From the NCBI RefSeq assembly GCF_035621475.1, contig NZ_CP141799.1, positions 4,824,501 to 4,888,500 on the forward strand: DNA of 64,000 nt, read 5' to 3'. Positions 52,690 to 61,868 of this stretch are shown piece after piece. How positions within the stretch are numbered: position 1 is the first letter of the stretch; each line of letters starts with the position of its first letter. Under the pieces are notes generated by a model. The model saw nothing but the letters and a program-made list of their open reading frames with translations. It had not been told where the DNA came from and made no database searches. Both the position numbers and the translations under genes were made by a program. The DNA comes from Pseudomonas paeninsulae. Its GTDB lineage: Bacteria; Pseudomonadota; Gammaproteobacteria; Pseudomonadales; Pseudomonadaceae.

Positions 52690-54297
52690 ATGGACTTCAG
52701 CGCGCGATTGTACAAAAAAACCGCACATTACCTGACCGCCGGCTGTCTGCTGGCGATCACGGCCCAGGCCTACGGCGCCGATGACGACGCTAGCCAGGCG
52801 ATCCGCCAGAGCTTCGCTGCGCACCCCAGTGCCTGCGCCTCGACGCTGGCGGCCGCCGAGCTGCAGAGCTCCAGTTTGCTCCACGAACTCTATGCCCAAG
52901 AGGCATTCCTCCCTCTCTGGCAAGAGCCTAGCCGACGCGGGGCGCTGCTGCATGAACTGGAACAACTGGCCGATGACGGCCTCGACCCGAACGAGTATCT
53001 ACTCGACAGCCTGCGCACCACGCTGCCGAAGGATATTCAGCAACGCGCCTGCGCCGACCTGCTGATCAGCCACAGCTACCTGCAAGCCCTGCAACACCTG
53101 TCACGCGGACGCGTGGCGCAGGAACCGATCGAACCTTTCTGGCGCGCCCCCGACAGCGTCAGCCCGACACCACGCCCCAGCGTGCTCAGCATGGCCGGGC
53201 AAGGAATCGACGACCTGCCGGCGGCCTTCGCCACGGCGCGCCCGATCCTGCGCCAGTACCAGCAACTGCGCCGCGCCTATGCCGAGCGGCGGCGCCTGCC
53301 GCTCGCCGAGTGGACGCCGATTCCCGGCGGTCGCCTGCTGCGCCCGGACATGCGCGATGCGCGCGTCCCCCTTCTGCTCGCCCGTCTGGCCGCAGAAGGT
53401 TATATAGACGAACGACCCGCAGTCGCCAGCGACCACTATGACGCCACCCTGGTGACCGCCACGCAGCGCTTCCAGACTCGCCACGGCCTGCAGGCCGACG
53501 GCATGATCGGCCCCGACAGCCTGACCGCCCTCAACACCAGCGCGGCCGCACGCCTCGAGCAACTGCGGGTCAACCTCGAGCGCTGGCGCTGGCTGGCCGG
53601 CGATATCGAGGCACAAACCTTACTGGTTAACATCGCCGGCGGCCAACTCAGCTATTACCGCGACCATCAGCTGCTGTGGCAGGGCCGCGCCCAGGTCGGG
53701 CGGCCGGAACGCCAGACGCCACAGCTAAAATCGCTGGTCAGCCGCCTGACCCTAAACCCCACCTGGACCGTGCCGCCCACCATCATGCGCGAGGACAAAC
53801 TGCCGGCGATCCGCCGCGACCTTGGCTACCTGGCCCTGCACCAGATGCGCGTGCTCGACCGCGATGGCAACCCGCTCGACCCGACCAAGGTTGATTGGCA
53901 GCACCCTGGGGCGATCATCCTGCGCCAGGATGCCGGCCCGAAAAATCCCCTGGGGCAACTGGTCATCCGCTTCGCCAACCCGTTCTCCGTGTACCTGCAC
54001 GACACCCCTAGCCAGCACCTTTTCAGCAAATCGCCGCGCGCCTTCAGTTCTGGCTGCGTGCGCATCGAAGGCATCGTCGAGCTGCTCGACACCCTGCTGC
54101 CAGCCGATGACTGCGCCGAGATCGCACGCCTGCTGGCCAGCGGCAACACCAAGGAATTTCCACTGCGCGAGCGCCTGCCGATCGTCCTGGCCTACTGGAC
54201 CGCCGAGGTCGATGCCGACGGCGAGCTGATCTTGCGCAACGACCTCTACGCCCGGGATCAAAGCGTGCTCGCCGCCCTGCAGCGCAACACATACTGA
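52690..54297 (+). CDS. L,D-transpeptidase (YcbB/LdtD type)
   Basis: Periplasmic L,D-transpeptidase of 535 residues. A signal peptide (about 10-30, HYLTAGCLLAITAQAYGAD) is followed by an N-terminal helical scaffold domain, a peptidoglycan-binding_1 motif (RFQTRHGLQADGMIGPDSLT near 257-276), and the YkuD catalytic domain with YLHDTPSQHLF and the nucleophile in FSSGCVRIEG (C456). Size and domain order fit LdtD/YcbB, which makes 3-3 cross-links and can give beta-lactam tolerance. It begins 243 bases from the start of the opposite-strand transpeptidase gene. Confidence 0.92.
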   Translation: MDFSARLYKKTAHYLTAGCLLAITAQAYGADDDASQAIRQSFAAHPSACASTLAAAELQSSSLLHELYAQEAFLPLWQEPSRRGALLHELEQLADDGLDPNEYLLDSLRTTLPKDIQQRACADLLISHSYLQALQHLSRGRVAQEPIEPFWRAPDSVSPTPRPSVLSMAGQGIDDLPAAFATARPILRQYQQLRRAYAERRRLPLAEWTPIPGGRLLRPDMRDARVPLLLARLAAEGYIDERPAVASDHYDATLVTATQRFQTRHGLQADGMIGPDSLTALNTSAAARLEQLRVNLERWRWLAGDIEAQTLLVNIAGGQLSYYRDHQLLWQGRAQVGRPERQTPQLKSLVSRLTLNPTWTVPPTIMREDKLPAIRRDLGYLALHQMRVLDRDGNPLDPTKVDWQHPGAIILRQDAGPKNPLGQLVIRFANPFSVYLHDTPSQHLFSKSPRAFSSGCVRIEGIVELLDTLLPADDCAEIARLLASGNTKEFPLRERLPIVLAYWTAEVDADGELILRNDLYARDQSVLAALQRNTY

Positions 54298-54390
54298 TTC
54301 ACTCGCCTGCCCTGGCTCGGGGCAAAAACGCCGCTAATTGGCTTACAATCGGCCGCTACCCTACAAGCACCCCGCAAGGAAATACGCCTC

Positions 54391-55314
54391 ATGGAAATCG
54401 GCAGCGTGATCTTTCTCTTCGTCGGCCTGGCCTTCGCCGTGGTCCTTATGGGCTTCAAAGTGGTGCCCCAGGGCTCTCAGTGGACGGTCGAGCGCTTTGG
54501 CCGCTACACCAACACCCTGACCCCGGGCCTGAACATCATCGTGCCGGTAATGGACCGCATCGGCCACAAGCTCAGCGTCATGGAAACCGTGCTGGATATT
54601 CCCCCGCAGGAAGTGATCACCTACGACAACGCCACAGTGCAGATCGATGCGGTGTGCTTCTTCCAGGTGATCAACGCCGCTCAGGCCGCCTACGAGGTGA
54701 ACAACCTCATCCATGCCATCCGCAACCTGCTGCAAACCAATATCCGTACCGTACTCGGCTCCATGGAGCTGGATGCCATGCTCAGCCAGCGCGATGCGAT
54801 CAACGAGAAACTGTTGCGCACCGTGGATGAGGCGACTGCGCCCTGGGGCATCAAGATCACCCGCATCGAAATCAAGGACATCAGCCCGCCGGCCGACCTG
54901 ATGGCCGCCATGTCCGGGCAGATGAAGGCCGAACGGATCAAGCGTGCGCAAATTCTCGAAGCCGAAGGCCTGCGCGCCGCCGCCATTCTCACCGCCGAAG
55001 GCAAGAAGCAGGCGCAGATCCTCGAGGCCGAGGGTGAACGGGCAGCGGCCTTCCTCGAAGCCGAGGCCCGTGAGCGCGCGGCCGGCGCCGAAGCCGAAGC
55101 CACCCGGGTGGTCTCGGTCGCCATCGCTGATGGTAACGTGCAGGCGATCAATTATTTCGTCGCGCAGAAATACATCGACGCCCTCGGCAAGTTGGCCAGC
55201 GCCAACAACAGCAAGGTGATCCTCATGCCGCTGGAAGCCAGCCAGGTGATCGGCGCGGTCAGCGGAATCGGTGAAATCGTCAAAGCCACCTTCGGTGACA
55301 ACAAACAGGGTTAA
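54391..55314 (+). CDS. qmcA: SPFH/band 7 membrane protein QmcA (paraslipin)
   Basis: Membrane-anchored SPFH protein of 307 residues. One membrane segment at the N-terminus (about 4-25, [19 protein letters not shown]) is followed by the SPFH domain ([40 protein letters not shown]) and a long alanine/glutamate coiled coil with ILEAEG repeats (about 180-245). The TACAAT near 54342 could be its -10. It precedes an NfeD gene by three bases, the standard pairing. These proteins organise membrane microdomains and may regulate FtsH-type proteolysis. Confidence 0.93.
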   Translation: MEIGSVIFLFVGLAFAVVLMGFKVVPQGSQWTVERFGRYTNTLTPGLNIIVPVMDRIGHKLSVMETVLDIPPQEVITYDNATVQIDAVCFFQVINAAQAAYEVNNLIHAIRNLLQTNIRTVLGSMELDAMLSQRDAINEKLLRTVDEATAPWGIKITRIEIKDISPPADLMAAMSGQMKAERIKRAQILEAEGLRAAAILTAEGKKQAQILEAEGERAAAFLEAEARERAAGAEAEATRVVSVAIADGNVQAINYFVAQKYIDALGKLASANNSKVILMPLEASQVIGAVSGIGEIVKATFGDNKQG

Positions 55315-55317
55315 GCG

Positions 55318-55767
55318 ATGTGGGATTACTTGCAGCACCTGTCGTATTGGAACTGGCTGGCCGTCGGCACCCTGCTGCTGATCCTCGAGGTGTTCGGCGC
55401 GGGCGGTTACCTGCTGTGGATCGGCATCGCCGCCGCCAGCGTCGGCGTCCTCACCTACCTGTTCCCGGCGCTGCCCTGGGCCGTGCAGTTCATTCTGTTC
55501 GGTGCACTCTCGGTGCTCACCGCGGTGTACTGGTGGCGCCGCCAACGCACCGCAGCCAAACCCTCCGATCAACCGGGGCTGAACCGCCGCGGTAGTGAAC
55601 TGATGGGCCGCCAGTTCATCCTCCATGAAGCCATCAACGCTGGCCACGGCAAGATCAAGGCCGGCGGCACCCTGTGGCTGGTCAGCGGCCCGGATTTGCC
55701 GGCCGGCAGCCAGGTCAGGGTGATCGGCCAGGACGGCGTGCTGCTGAAAGTCGAAGCCAGCGGGTGA
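55318..55767 (+). CDS. NfeD-family membrane protein
   Basis: A 149-residue NfeD protein with two to three membrane segments (about 10-75, including WLAVGTLLLILEVFGAGGYLLW and FILFGALSVLTAVYWW) followed by a soluble OB-fold domain (about 90-149, MGRQFILHEAINAGHGKIKAGG to VRVIGQDGVLLKVEAS). It starts 3 bases after the qmcA stop. This short NfeD lacks the serine protease domain of long NfeD proteins. It works together with QmcA. Confidence 0.92.
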   Translation: MWDYLQHLSYWNWLAVGTLLLILEVFGAGGYLLWIGIAAASVGVLTYLFPALPWAVQFILFGALSVLTAVYWWRRQRTAAKPSDQPGLNRRGSELMGRQFILHEAINAGHGKIKAGGTLWLVSGPDLPAGSQVRVIGQDGVLLKVEASG

Positions 55768-56063
55768 ACGCCCTGCACCTCGCGCCGCCAGCGGCGGCGT
55801 GAGGTGGACCAGACACTGTCCCAACTCCCTCACCACGACGGCCAGCGGCTCGCCCTGGAAACCGCTCAGCCGTGCCACGGTTTTACCCAAACCAGCCACC
55901 TGACGCTGACCGGTCGGCAACAGCACTACCTGCAAACAGGCTGCCGCGACTAGCGCCCCTGCTTTCATCCGGATTACTAAGCGCGGTTATTTCGGCAGAC
56001 GTCTGGAACCACCGGCGGCAACCAAGACTCACATATATAGAGCCATCACCCGGAGTCACCCGT
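55768..56063. other. intergenic stretch, no confident gene
   Basis: The minus strand has an ATG at 55968 that opens MKAGALVAAACLQVVLLPTG, a signal-like start, and continues about 65 residues before running antisense into nfeD. It could be a truncated exported protein gene, but I cannot support it. CGCCGCCAGCGGCGGCG near 55789-55800 may form a small hairpin after nfeD. The last 25 bases hold the GGAG of the next gene. Confidence 0.35.
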
Positions 56064-56366
56064 ATGAGCCGCTTTGGTCCGTTACTCTTTGCCAGTCTCT
56101 TCGCCTTCGCTGCGCCGACATTCGCTGAAAGCATGGTGCGCGACATCCTCTCGTCCGGCGCGACCACCGCCTCGACCTACCTGACCTTCAAGGACAAGAA
56201 GCTGATCGTGCCTGCGCGTGACGATGCCAGCAGCTATGTCGCCAGCGCCGGGGAAATTCGCGGGCCTTACCTGGAAGCGGCGCTCAACCAATTGCGCGCC
56301 GAGCATCCCGACCTGCAGGCCAGCGACATGGAATTGGCCAGCGCCATCCTCGCCGCAGAACAGTAG
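56064..56366 (+). CDS. DUF2388 exported small protein
   Basis: Periplasmic protein of 100 residues. A signal peptide (FGPLLFASLFAFAAPTFA) precedes the DUF2388 core: RDILSSGATTASTYLTFKD, then KLIVPARDDASSYVASAGEIRGPYLEAAL. The start follows a CGGAG with correct spacing. DUF2388 is largely a pseudomonad family of unknown function, often found as tandem paralogues; only one copy is here. It converges on the HDOD gene. Confidence 0.88.
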   Translation: MSRFGPLLFASLFAFAAPTFAESMVRDILSSGATTASTYLTFKDKKLIVPARDDASSYVASAGEIRGPYLEAALNQLRAEHPDLQASDMELASAILAAEQ

Positions 56367-56431
56367 TAGCAGGCCAGCAAAAAATACCGCGCCCGACTGA
56401 CAAACCCTGAAGGTTTGCCAGTTGCGGCGGG

Positions 56432-57298
56432 TCAGGCCTCGCCCAGTTCACGGATGCTCTCGCGCAGGTACTCGAAGTCGGACTCAGACAGCCCGACATA
56501 CTCCAGCACCAGCTGTTCGATACTCTGCCACTCATGATCCTCGGCCTGATTGCCCAGCACCCGGTGGCTTTCACAGATGTGTTCGGCCATCTTCAGAATC
56601 GCCAACAGGGTCTTCAGCTGGGCATCGCGGCCCGAGTCGTCGCTGAAGATCGCCAAGGCGTCATGGTGGCTGGCGATCGCCTCGCACAGGTGCTGCGGCA
56701 GGTTCCATGACTTGGCAGTGAAATAGCCGACCACCGCATGGTTGGTATTGAGCAGGCGATTCTCGGTATCGACCACCCGCAACTCGGTACTGGCGCTGTA
56801 ATAGGCCTCGTCCAGCACCGTCATGAAACTGGCGAAGCGCTTGACCATCAGCGGAATCCCGCAGTTATGGAACAGCCCGAGGGCGTAGGCTTCATCCGGC
56901 GACTGGTAGCCGATGCGCTTGGCCAGGGTCAGGCAGGTCATGGCCACGTCCTGGGCGCTGTCCCAGAATCGGCTGAGGGTGACGATCGTTTCGTCGCTGA
57001 GCTCGCCCTTGATCGACTGTGCATTGATCAGGTTGATCACCGTGTCGCAACCGAGCAGATTGACCGCCTGCTGGATCGAGGCGATGCGGTTGCTCAGGCC
57101 GAAGAACGGCGAGTTGACGATCTTCAATAACGCCCCGGACAACCCCGGATCCTGGCCGATCAACCTGGCAATGGCCTTCAGGTCGGGGTTGGGCATGACC
57201 TGCTCCATCTGCAGGTCGACCATGATCTGTGGCTGCGGCGGCACGCTGATGCCTTGCAGGGCTTTGTGCAGCTGTTCGGCGGAGAGGGCGTAGGCCAT
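56432..57298 (-). CDS. HDOD-domain signalling protein
   Basis: A 288-residue HDOD protein. The domain starts near PPQPQIMVDLQMEQVMPNPD and continues with IARLIGQDPGLSGALLKIVNSPFFG, SIQQAVNLLGCDTVINL and LGLFHNCGIPLM; it lacks the HD metal-binding pairs, as expected for HDOD. No receiver, GGDEF or kinase domain is fused. The start at 57298 (MAYALSAEQLHKAL) is chosen over 57370. Role: probably signal output or protein interaction in motility or stress pathways; unproven. Confidence 0.9.
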   Translation of the reverse strand: MAYALSAEQLHKALQGISVPPQPQIMVDLQMEQVMPNPDLKAIARLIGQDPGLSGALLKIVNSPFFGLSNRIASIQQAVNLLGCDTVINLINAQSIKGELSDETIVTLSRFWDSAQDVAMTCLTLAKRIGYQSPDEAYALGLFHNCGIPLMVKRFASFMTVLDEAYYSASTELRVVDTENRLLNTNHAVVGYFTAKSWNLPQHLCEAIASHHDALAIFSDDSGRDAQLKTLLAILKMAEHICESHRVLGNQAEDHEWQSIEQLVLEYVGLSESDFEYLRESIRELGEA

Positions 57299-57423
57299 GG
57301 CTAGTCGACAATAGTGGCAGAGGGCCAGAGTGTAGCCGGATTGCCCCCCGCCCGAGCAAGCCGGAAACATTCATCGGCGCGAAGGAAGCCCGTCCGAGCT
57401 GCGCCTGCGCTTGGCGAACCAGC

Positions 57424-57429
57424 TATAAT
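57424..57429 (+). promoter_or_regulatory. candidate -10 box for rlmI
   Basis: A consensus TATAAT lies 27 bases before the start, with a CTGGAGA ribosome-binding site between. No clear -35 is visible. Confidence 0.45.
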
Positions 57430-57455
57430 CGCGCTCTTTTTCTGGAGAACACCCC

Positions 57456-58652
57456 ATGTCCTTGCCCAGCCTGCGGCTTAAAGCCAACGCCGATCGACGC
57501 CTGCGGGCTGGTCACCTGTGGGTGTACAGCAACGAAATCGATGTCGCCGCCACCCCGCTGCACGGCTTTGCCGCAGGCGATCAGGCGATCCTCGAAGCCG
57601 CCGGCGGCAAGGCGCTGGGCGTGGTCGCCATGAGCCCGAACAACCTGATCTGCGCTCGCCTGCTGTCGCGCGACGTCAAGCACGTACTGGACAAATCCCT
57701 GTTGGTACACCGCATCAAGGTCGCCCTGTCCTTGCGCGAGCGCCTGTTCGACCAGCCCTGCTACCGCCTGGTATTTGGCGACTCCGACCTGCTTCCGGGC
57801 CTGGTGGTGGATCGCTTCTTCGACATCCTGGTGGTGCAACTGGCCTCCGCCACCATGGAACGGCACAAGGATGAGGTGCTCGCCGCACTGATCCAGGTGA
57901 TCAAGCCGAGCGGCATCCTGCTCAAGAACGACTCCGCCGCCCGTGACGCCGAAGGTCTCGAGCGTTATGTCGACACCGTCTTCGGTGTGGTGCCGGAATG
58001 GGTGGCGCTGGAAGAGAACGGGGTGAAGTTCGAAGCGCCGGTAATCGAGGGGCAGAAGACCGGCTGGTTCTTCGACCACCGCATGAACCGCGCGCGTCTG
58101 GCGCCCTACGTCAAAGGCAAGCGCGTGCTCGACCTGTTCAGCTACATCGGCGGCTGGGGCGTGCAAGCGGCGGCCTTCGGCGCCACTGAAGTGATGTGCG
58201 TGGACGCCTCGGCCTTCGCCCTCGATGGGGTGGAGCGCAACGCGGCCCTCAACGGCCTGTCCGAACAAGTTGCCTGCATCGAAGGCGACGTGTTCGCCGC
58301 CCTCAAGGAACTGAAGAACGCCGAAGAGCGCTTCGACGTGGTGATCGCCGATCCACCTGCCTTCATCAAGCGCAAGAAGGATCTGAAGAACGGCGAAGCC
58401 GCCTACCGCCGCCTCAACGAAGCGGCCATGCGCCTGCTCAACAAGGACGGCATCCTGGTCAGCGCCTCCTGCTCCATGCACCTGCCGGAAGACGACCTGC
58501 AGAACATCCTGCTGACCAGCGCCCGTCACCTCGACCGCAATATCCAGCTGCTCGAACGCGGCGGCCAGGGCCCCGATCATCCGGTGCACCCGGCCATCGC
58601 CGAGACTCGCTATATCAAGAGCCTGACCTGCCGCCTACTGCCCAACAGCTAA
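57456..58652 (+). CDS. rlmI: 23S rRNA m5C methyltransferase RlmI
   Basis: SAM-dependent methyltransferase of 398 residues, the length of RlmI, which methylates C1962 of 23S rRNA. The N-terminal PUA domain opens MSLPSLRLKANADRRLRAGH and contains HLWVYSNEID. The linker has LVVDRFFDILVVQL. The catalytic domain has the SAM loop VLDLFSYIGGWGVQAAAFGA, an Asp-containing DASAFALDGVERNA, and the ADPPAFIKRKKDL motif, with SCSMHLPEDDL. It stands alone, followed by a family B repeat. Confidence 0.92.
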   Translation: MSLPSLRLKANADRRLRAGHLWVYSNEIDVAATPLHGFAAGDQAILEAAGGKALGVVAMSPNNLICARLLSRDVKHVLDKSLLVHRIKVALSLRERLFDQPCYRLVFGDSDLLPGLVVDRFFDILVVQLASATMERHKDEVLAALIQVIKPSGILLKNDSAARDAEGLERYVDTVFGVVPEWVALEENGVKFEAPVIEGQKTGWFFDHRMNRARLAPYVKGKRVLDLFSYIGGWGVQAAAFGATEVMCVDASAFALDGVERNAALNGLSEQVACIEGDVFAALKELKNAEERFDVVIADPPAFIKRKKDLKNGEAAYRRLNEAAMRLLNKDGILVSASCSMHLPEDDLQNILLTSARHLDRNIQLLERGGQGPDHPVHPAIAETRYIKSLTCRLLPNS

Positions 58653-58654
58653 CA

Positions 58655-58938
58655 GACCGCTGAAAACTACTGCGCTCGGCTATACGGCGTTGCAATCAGC
58701 CTCACAAAAGCGCAGCGCGGCCCCTAAGGGGTGAGCGAAGCGAAGCAAATGCTCATGTACGGCTCGTACGCTGCGCGGTTTCGGCTGATTGACTCGCGAC
58801 GTTCACCCTGCGGGCCAGCCTTCGGCGGTTACTCCCGTTGGTCGTTGCGCCTTGTGGCCCACATGGCTGTGGGAAATGCCGCTAGCCGTAGGGAACGGGC
58901 GCGGCCCTAGCCATCGCTCGCTACAGCTATCAACGGCC
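58655..58938. repeat. family B intergenic repeat downstream of rlmI (B2)
   Basis: The copy begins CCGCTGAAAACTACTGCGCTC and ends GCTATCAACGGCCTG, near-inverted at the termini (CCGCTGAAAA versus ATCAACGGCC). It carries the shared core AAATGCTCATGTAC and TCGTACGCTGCGC. It is about 90 bases longer than B1, with an extra TGGCTGTGGGAAATGCCGCT block. It fills the 311-base gap between the convergent rlmI and ABC ATPase genes. Confidence 0.7.
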
Positions 58939-58963
58939 TGCGCAACGGCAGGAGCAAGCAGCT

Positions 58964-59767
58964 TCAGTGCAGGATCTGTGTCAAAAAAGCCTGCGCCCGT
59001 GGGCTTTTCGGCGCATTGAAGAAGGTCTCGGGCGGGCTGTCCTCGACGATCCGTCCGCCGTCGAGGAACAGCACCCGCTGCGCCACCTGACGGGCGAAGC
59101 CCATCTCATGGGTGACGCAGAGCATGGTCATGCCGCTGTCGGCCAGCTTGACCATGACATCCAGTACCTCGTTGACCATCTCCGGGTCGAGCGCCGAGGT
59201 CGGCTCATCGAACAGCATGATCCGCGGCTGCATGCACAGTGCGCGGGCGATGGCCACCCGCTGCTGCTGACCACCCGATAGCTGACTGGGGTATTTGTCC
59301 GCCTGATTTTCGATACCCACTTTGGCCAGGTAGTGCCGCGCCCGCTCCTCGGCGGCCTTGCGGCTCAGGCCGTGCACACTGATCGGCGCCAAGCTGCAGT
59401 TGTCCAGCACGCTCATGTGCGGGAACAGGTTGAAGTGCTGAAAGACCATGCCAATCTCCCGGCGCACCTTGGCCGCCTGCGCCGTGTCCTGGGACAGATC
59501 GCGGCCCTCGACCAGAATCCGCCCCTGTTCGGCGATCTCCAGCCGATTGATGCAGCGGATCAAGGTCGATTTGCCCGAGCCCGAGGGCCCGCAGAGCACG
59601 ATGCGTTCGCCCGACTGCACGCTGAGGTCGATATCGTGCAACGCCTGAAAAGGGCCGTACCACTTGCTCACGCCCTGGATCTCAACGGCTGGCCGACAGC
59701 GGGGCGCAGCCTGGTCCAAGCCGGGGGTTGGCGCCAGTGCGTGGCTCTGATTGCGAGTCGAAAGCAT
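58964..59767 (-). CDS. polar amino acid ABC transporter ATP-binding protein
   Basis: ATPase of 267 residues, of the GlnQ/HisP type. A ~28-residue N-terminal tail precedes [20 protein letters not shown]. Walker A is [14 protein letters not shown], the Q-loop [11 protein letters not shown], the signature [16 protein letters not shown], Walker [15 protein letters not shown] and the switch [10 protein letters not shown]. An AGGAGAG precedes the start. It is the last gene of the RpiR-ABC-oxidase operon. Confidence 0.95.
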   Translation of the reverse strand: MLSTRNQSHALAPTPGLDQAAPRCRPAVEIQGVSKWYGPFQALHDIDLSVQSGERIVLCGPSGSGKSTLIRCINRLEIAEQGRILVEGRDLSQDTAQAAKVRREIGMVFQHFNLFPHMSVLDNCSLAPISVHGLSRKAAEERARHYLAKVGIENQADKYPSQLSGGQQQRVAIARALCMQPRIMLFDEPTSALDPEMVNEVLDVMVKLADSGMTMLCVTHEMGFARQVAQRVLFLDGGRIVEDSPPETFFNAPKSPRAQAFLTQILH

Positions 59768-59858
59768 ACGAGTTCTCTCCTATTGCGGCCCGTTGGGCCC
59801 CGGCCTCCCGAGCGGAAGGTCGGCGCTCGACTGGCGCTTATTGTTGTGTGGTTCGGGG

Positions 59859-61094
59859 CTAAGGGAAACGTGCGGCGCTGTAGGGCGCAGGATCGGTAAA
59901 GGGCTGTTCGCCGGTCATCATCTCGGCCAGCAAACGGCCACTGACCGGCCCCAGAGTCAACCCGTGGTGGGCGTGGCCGAAGTTGAACCAGAGCCCCGGA
60001 TGCCGCGGTGCAGGCCCTATGACCGGCAGCATGTCCGGCAGGCAGGGGCGCTTGCCCAACCAGGGTTGCGGGTCGAGCCGCTCGCCCAGGGGAAACACCT
60101 GGCGGGCCAGCGCCTCGGCGCGACGCAACTGAATCTCGTTGATCGGTGCATCGTCGGCGGCGAACTCGATGCCGGTGGTCAGGCGAATGCCCTCAGCCAT
60201 AGGCGCCAGCACGTACCCGCCCTGGGAGTCGCAAAGCGAATGAGTGAGCTCGTGGTCGGCCGCGTAGTGCATGTGATAACCGCGCTTGACCGCCAGGGGG
60301 ATCCGATAACCCAAGGGATTCAACAGCTCGTTGGACTCCGGCCCCAGGGCGACTACCACCTCCTGCGCGCGCAGCAGACCTTGTGCGGTCTGCAGCTGCC
60401 AGCCGGCCTCGTCATTGCGTAGCGAGCGCGCGTCGCCCTTGAGCACCCGCCCGCCGCGTAGGCTGAATAGGGCCGCGTAGCCTTTGGTCAGGTTGCCCGG
60501 ATCGGTGACCGTCTTCGGGTCCAGCCAGTGCACGCCGCCGCACACGGCCGCCGACAGATTGGTTTCGCGGGCATGCAACTGCGCGGCATCCAGCAGCTCG
60601 AAATGCAGGCCATAGGCGGTCATGGCCTGCGCCTCCTGCTGGGCGCGGCGCAAGGCACGTGGGCAGCGGAATATCTCGATCCAGCCATCGGCGCGAATCA
60701 GGTGCTGCAGGCCGGCCTGCTCGACCAGCGCGTCGTGTTCCAGCACGCAGCGCTCGATCAACGGCCGCATAGCGCGGGTCGCCGCGGCCAGCGGCTTCGG
60801 CGCCGAGTGCCGCCAGAAACTCAGCAACCAGGACGCCACCTTGGGTAAATGACTGAGGCTGTAACGCACATCCGGCTCACGGTTCAGCCCATAGCGCAGC
60901 ACGCGCAGAAACTCGCGGGGAAAGGCGTAGGGCACCACGCTGGAACGCTCGATCAAGCCGGCATTGCCGAAACTGGTGCCCTCGCCAGGGTCCTTGAGGT
61001 CAACCAGGGTCACCTCGCGGCCTCGCGCCTGCAGGTGTAGCGCCGTACAGACGCCGACGATACCGGCGCCCAAAACGATAGTGTCGCAGCTCAT
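59859..61094 (-). CDS. DadA-like FAD-dependent D-amino acid dehydrogenase
   Basis: Flavoprotein of 411 residues in the DAO/DadA family, which oxidises D-amino acids or related imino acids to keto acids. The FAD motif is IVLGAGIVGVCTALHLQARG, followed by GEGTSFGNAGLIE, then NAGLI and the C-terminal RPCLPDMLPVIGPAPRHPGLWFNFGHAHHGLTLGPVSGR-type segment in parts (GHAHHGLTLG visible). It lies between the permeases and the ATPase of an amino-acid-type importer, so the substrate is probably what that importer brings in. DadA proper is found with dadX; this is a paralogue. Confidence 0.88.
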   Translation of the reverse strand: MSCDTIVLGAGIVGVCTALHLQARGREVTLVDLKDPGEGTSFGNAGLIERSSVVPYAFPREFLRVLRYGLNREPDVRYSLSHLPKVASWLLSFWRHSAPKPLAAATRAMRPLIERCVLEHDALVEQAGLQHLIRADGWIEIFRCPRALRRAQQEAQAMTAYGLHFELLDAAQLHARETNLSAAVCGGVHWLDPKTVTDPGNLTKGYAALFSLRGGRVLKGDARSLRNDEAGWQLQTAQGLLRAQEVVVALGPESNELLNPLGYRIPLAVKRGYHMHYAADHELTHSLCDSQGGYVLAPMAEGIRLTTGIEFAADDAPINEIQLRRAEALARQVFPLGERLDPQPWLGKRPCLPDMLPVIGPAPRHPGLWFNFGHAHHGLTLGPVSGRLLAEMMTGEQPFTDPAPYSAARFP

Positions 61095-61154
61095 GCAAAA
61101 TTCCTTGGGTCGCGCCCGCTTGCCGGGGTACGACTGTTAGCGAAAGTGGCCAGA

Positions 61155-61868
61155 TCAGGTATCGAGATGCCGGCCCAGTCGAGCCTCGACACGCCGCAGC
61201 AGCCGCCGGATGCACTCGACAATCAGCAGGTACAACGCCGCCGCCCAGAGGTAGAGCTGGAAGTCGAAGGTGCGCGAGAAAGCCAGCTTGGTGATGCCCA
61301 TCAGGTCATAGACGGTGACCAGGGAGGCGATCGCACTGGCCTTGACCATCAGGATCAGCTCATTACCGAGGGGGCCGATGGCAATCAGCATCGACTGCGG
61401 CAGGATCACCTTGAAGAAGGTGGTACGCCGGCTCAGCCCCAACGCCGCGGCGGCTTCGCGCTGACCCCGGGCGACGGCCTGGAGACTCCCACGGAAGATC
61501 TCTGCCTGGTAGGCCGCAGTATTCAAGGTGAACGCCAGCAGCGCGCAATACCAGGCGTCACGGAAGAACCACCACAATCCCAGGTCCTGCCAGAACTCGC
61601 GAAAGGAGCCCAGGCCGTAATAGAGCAGGAACAACTGCGCCAACAGCGGCGAGCCGCGGAAAAAATAGATGTAGGCCCCGGTCACCCCACGCAGCACCGA
61701 GTTGCGTGACAGGCGCCCAAGCGCCAGCAGCAGGCCGAGCAGCAGGCCCAGGCTGAAGGAGATCGCCACCAACTTGGCGGTCACCAGCAAACCGTCGAGC
61801 ATGCGCAGGCCATAGCGCTCGAACAGCTGCGGGTCGAAGAACAGATGCAGCAATTCCGTGGCACTCAT
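61155..61868 (-). CDS. polar amino acid ABC transporter permease (second subunit)
   Basis: Membrane protein of 237 residues of the HisM/GlnP type. Membrane segments include LLVTAKLVAISFSLGLLLGLLLALG and AWYCALLAFTLNTAAYQAEIF. The coupling motif follows as EAAAALGLSRRTTFFKVILPQSM. Its ATG overlaps the stop of the first permease by four bases (61865-61868), implying coupled translation and a heterodimeric channel. It precedes the oxidase gene by 60 bases. Confidence 0.95.
   Translation of the reverse strand: MSATELLHLFFDPQLFERYGLRMLDGLLVTAKLVAISFSLGLLLGLLLALGRLSRNSVLRGVTGAYIYFFRGSPLLAQLFLLYYGLGSFREFWQDLGLWWFFRDAWYCALLAFTLNTAAYQAEIFRGSLQAVARGQREAAAALGLSRRTTFFKVILPQSMLIAIGPLGNELILMVKASAIASLVTVYDLMGITKLAFSRTFDFQLYLWAAALYLLIVECIRRLLRRVEARLGRHLDT

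Noticed and set aside
54361..55968. Open frame of 535 codons on the minus strand opposite qmcA-nfeD, starting with a signal-like segment.
   Set aside because: Beyond the first ~65 codons it runs antisense to two confident genes. The start is noted only as a low-confidence possibility.
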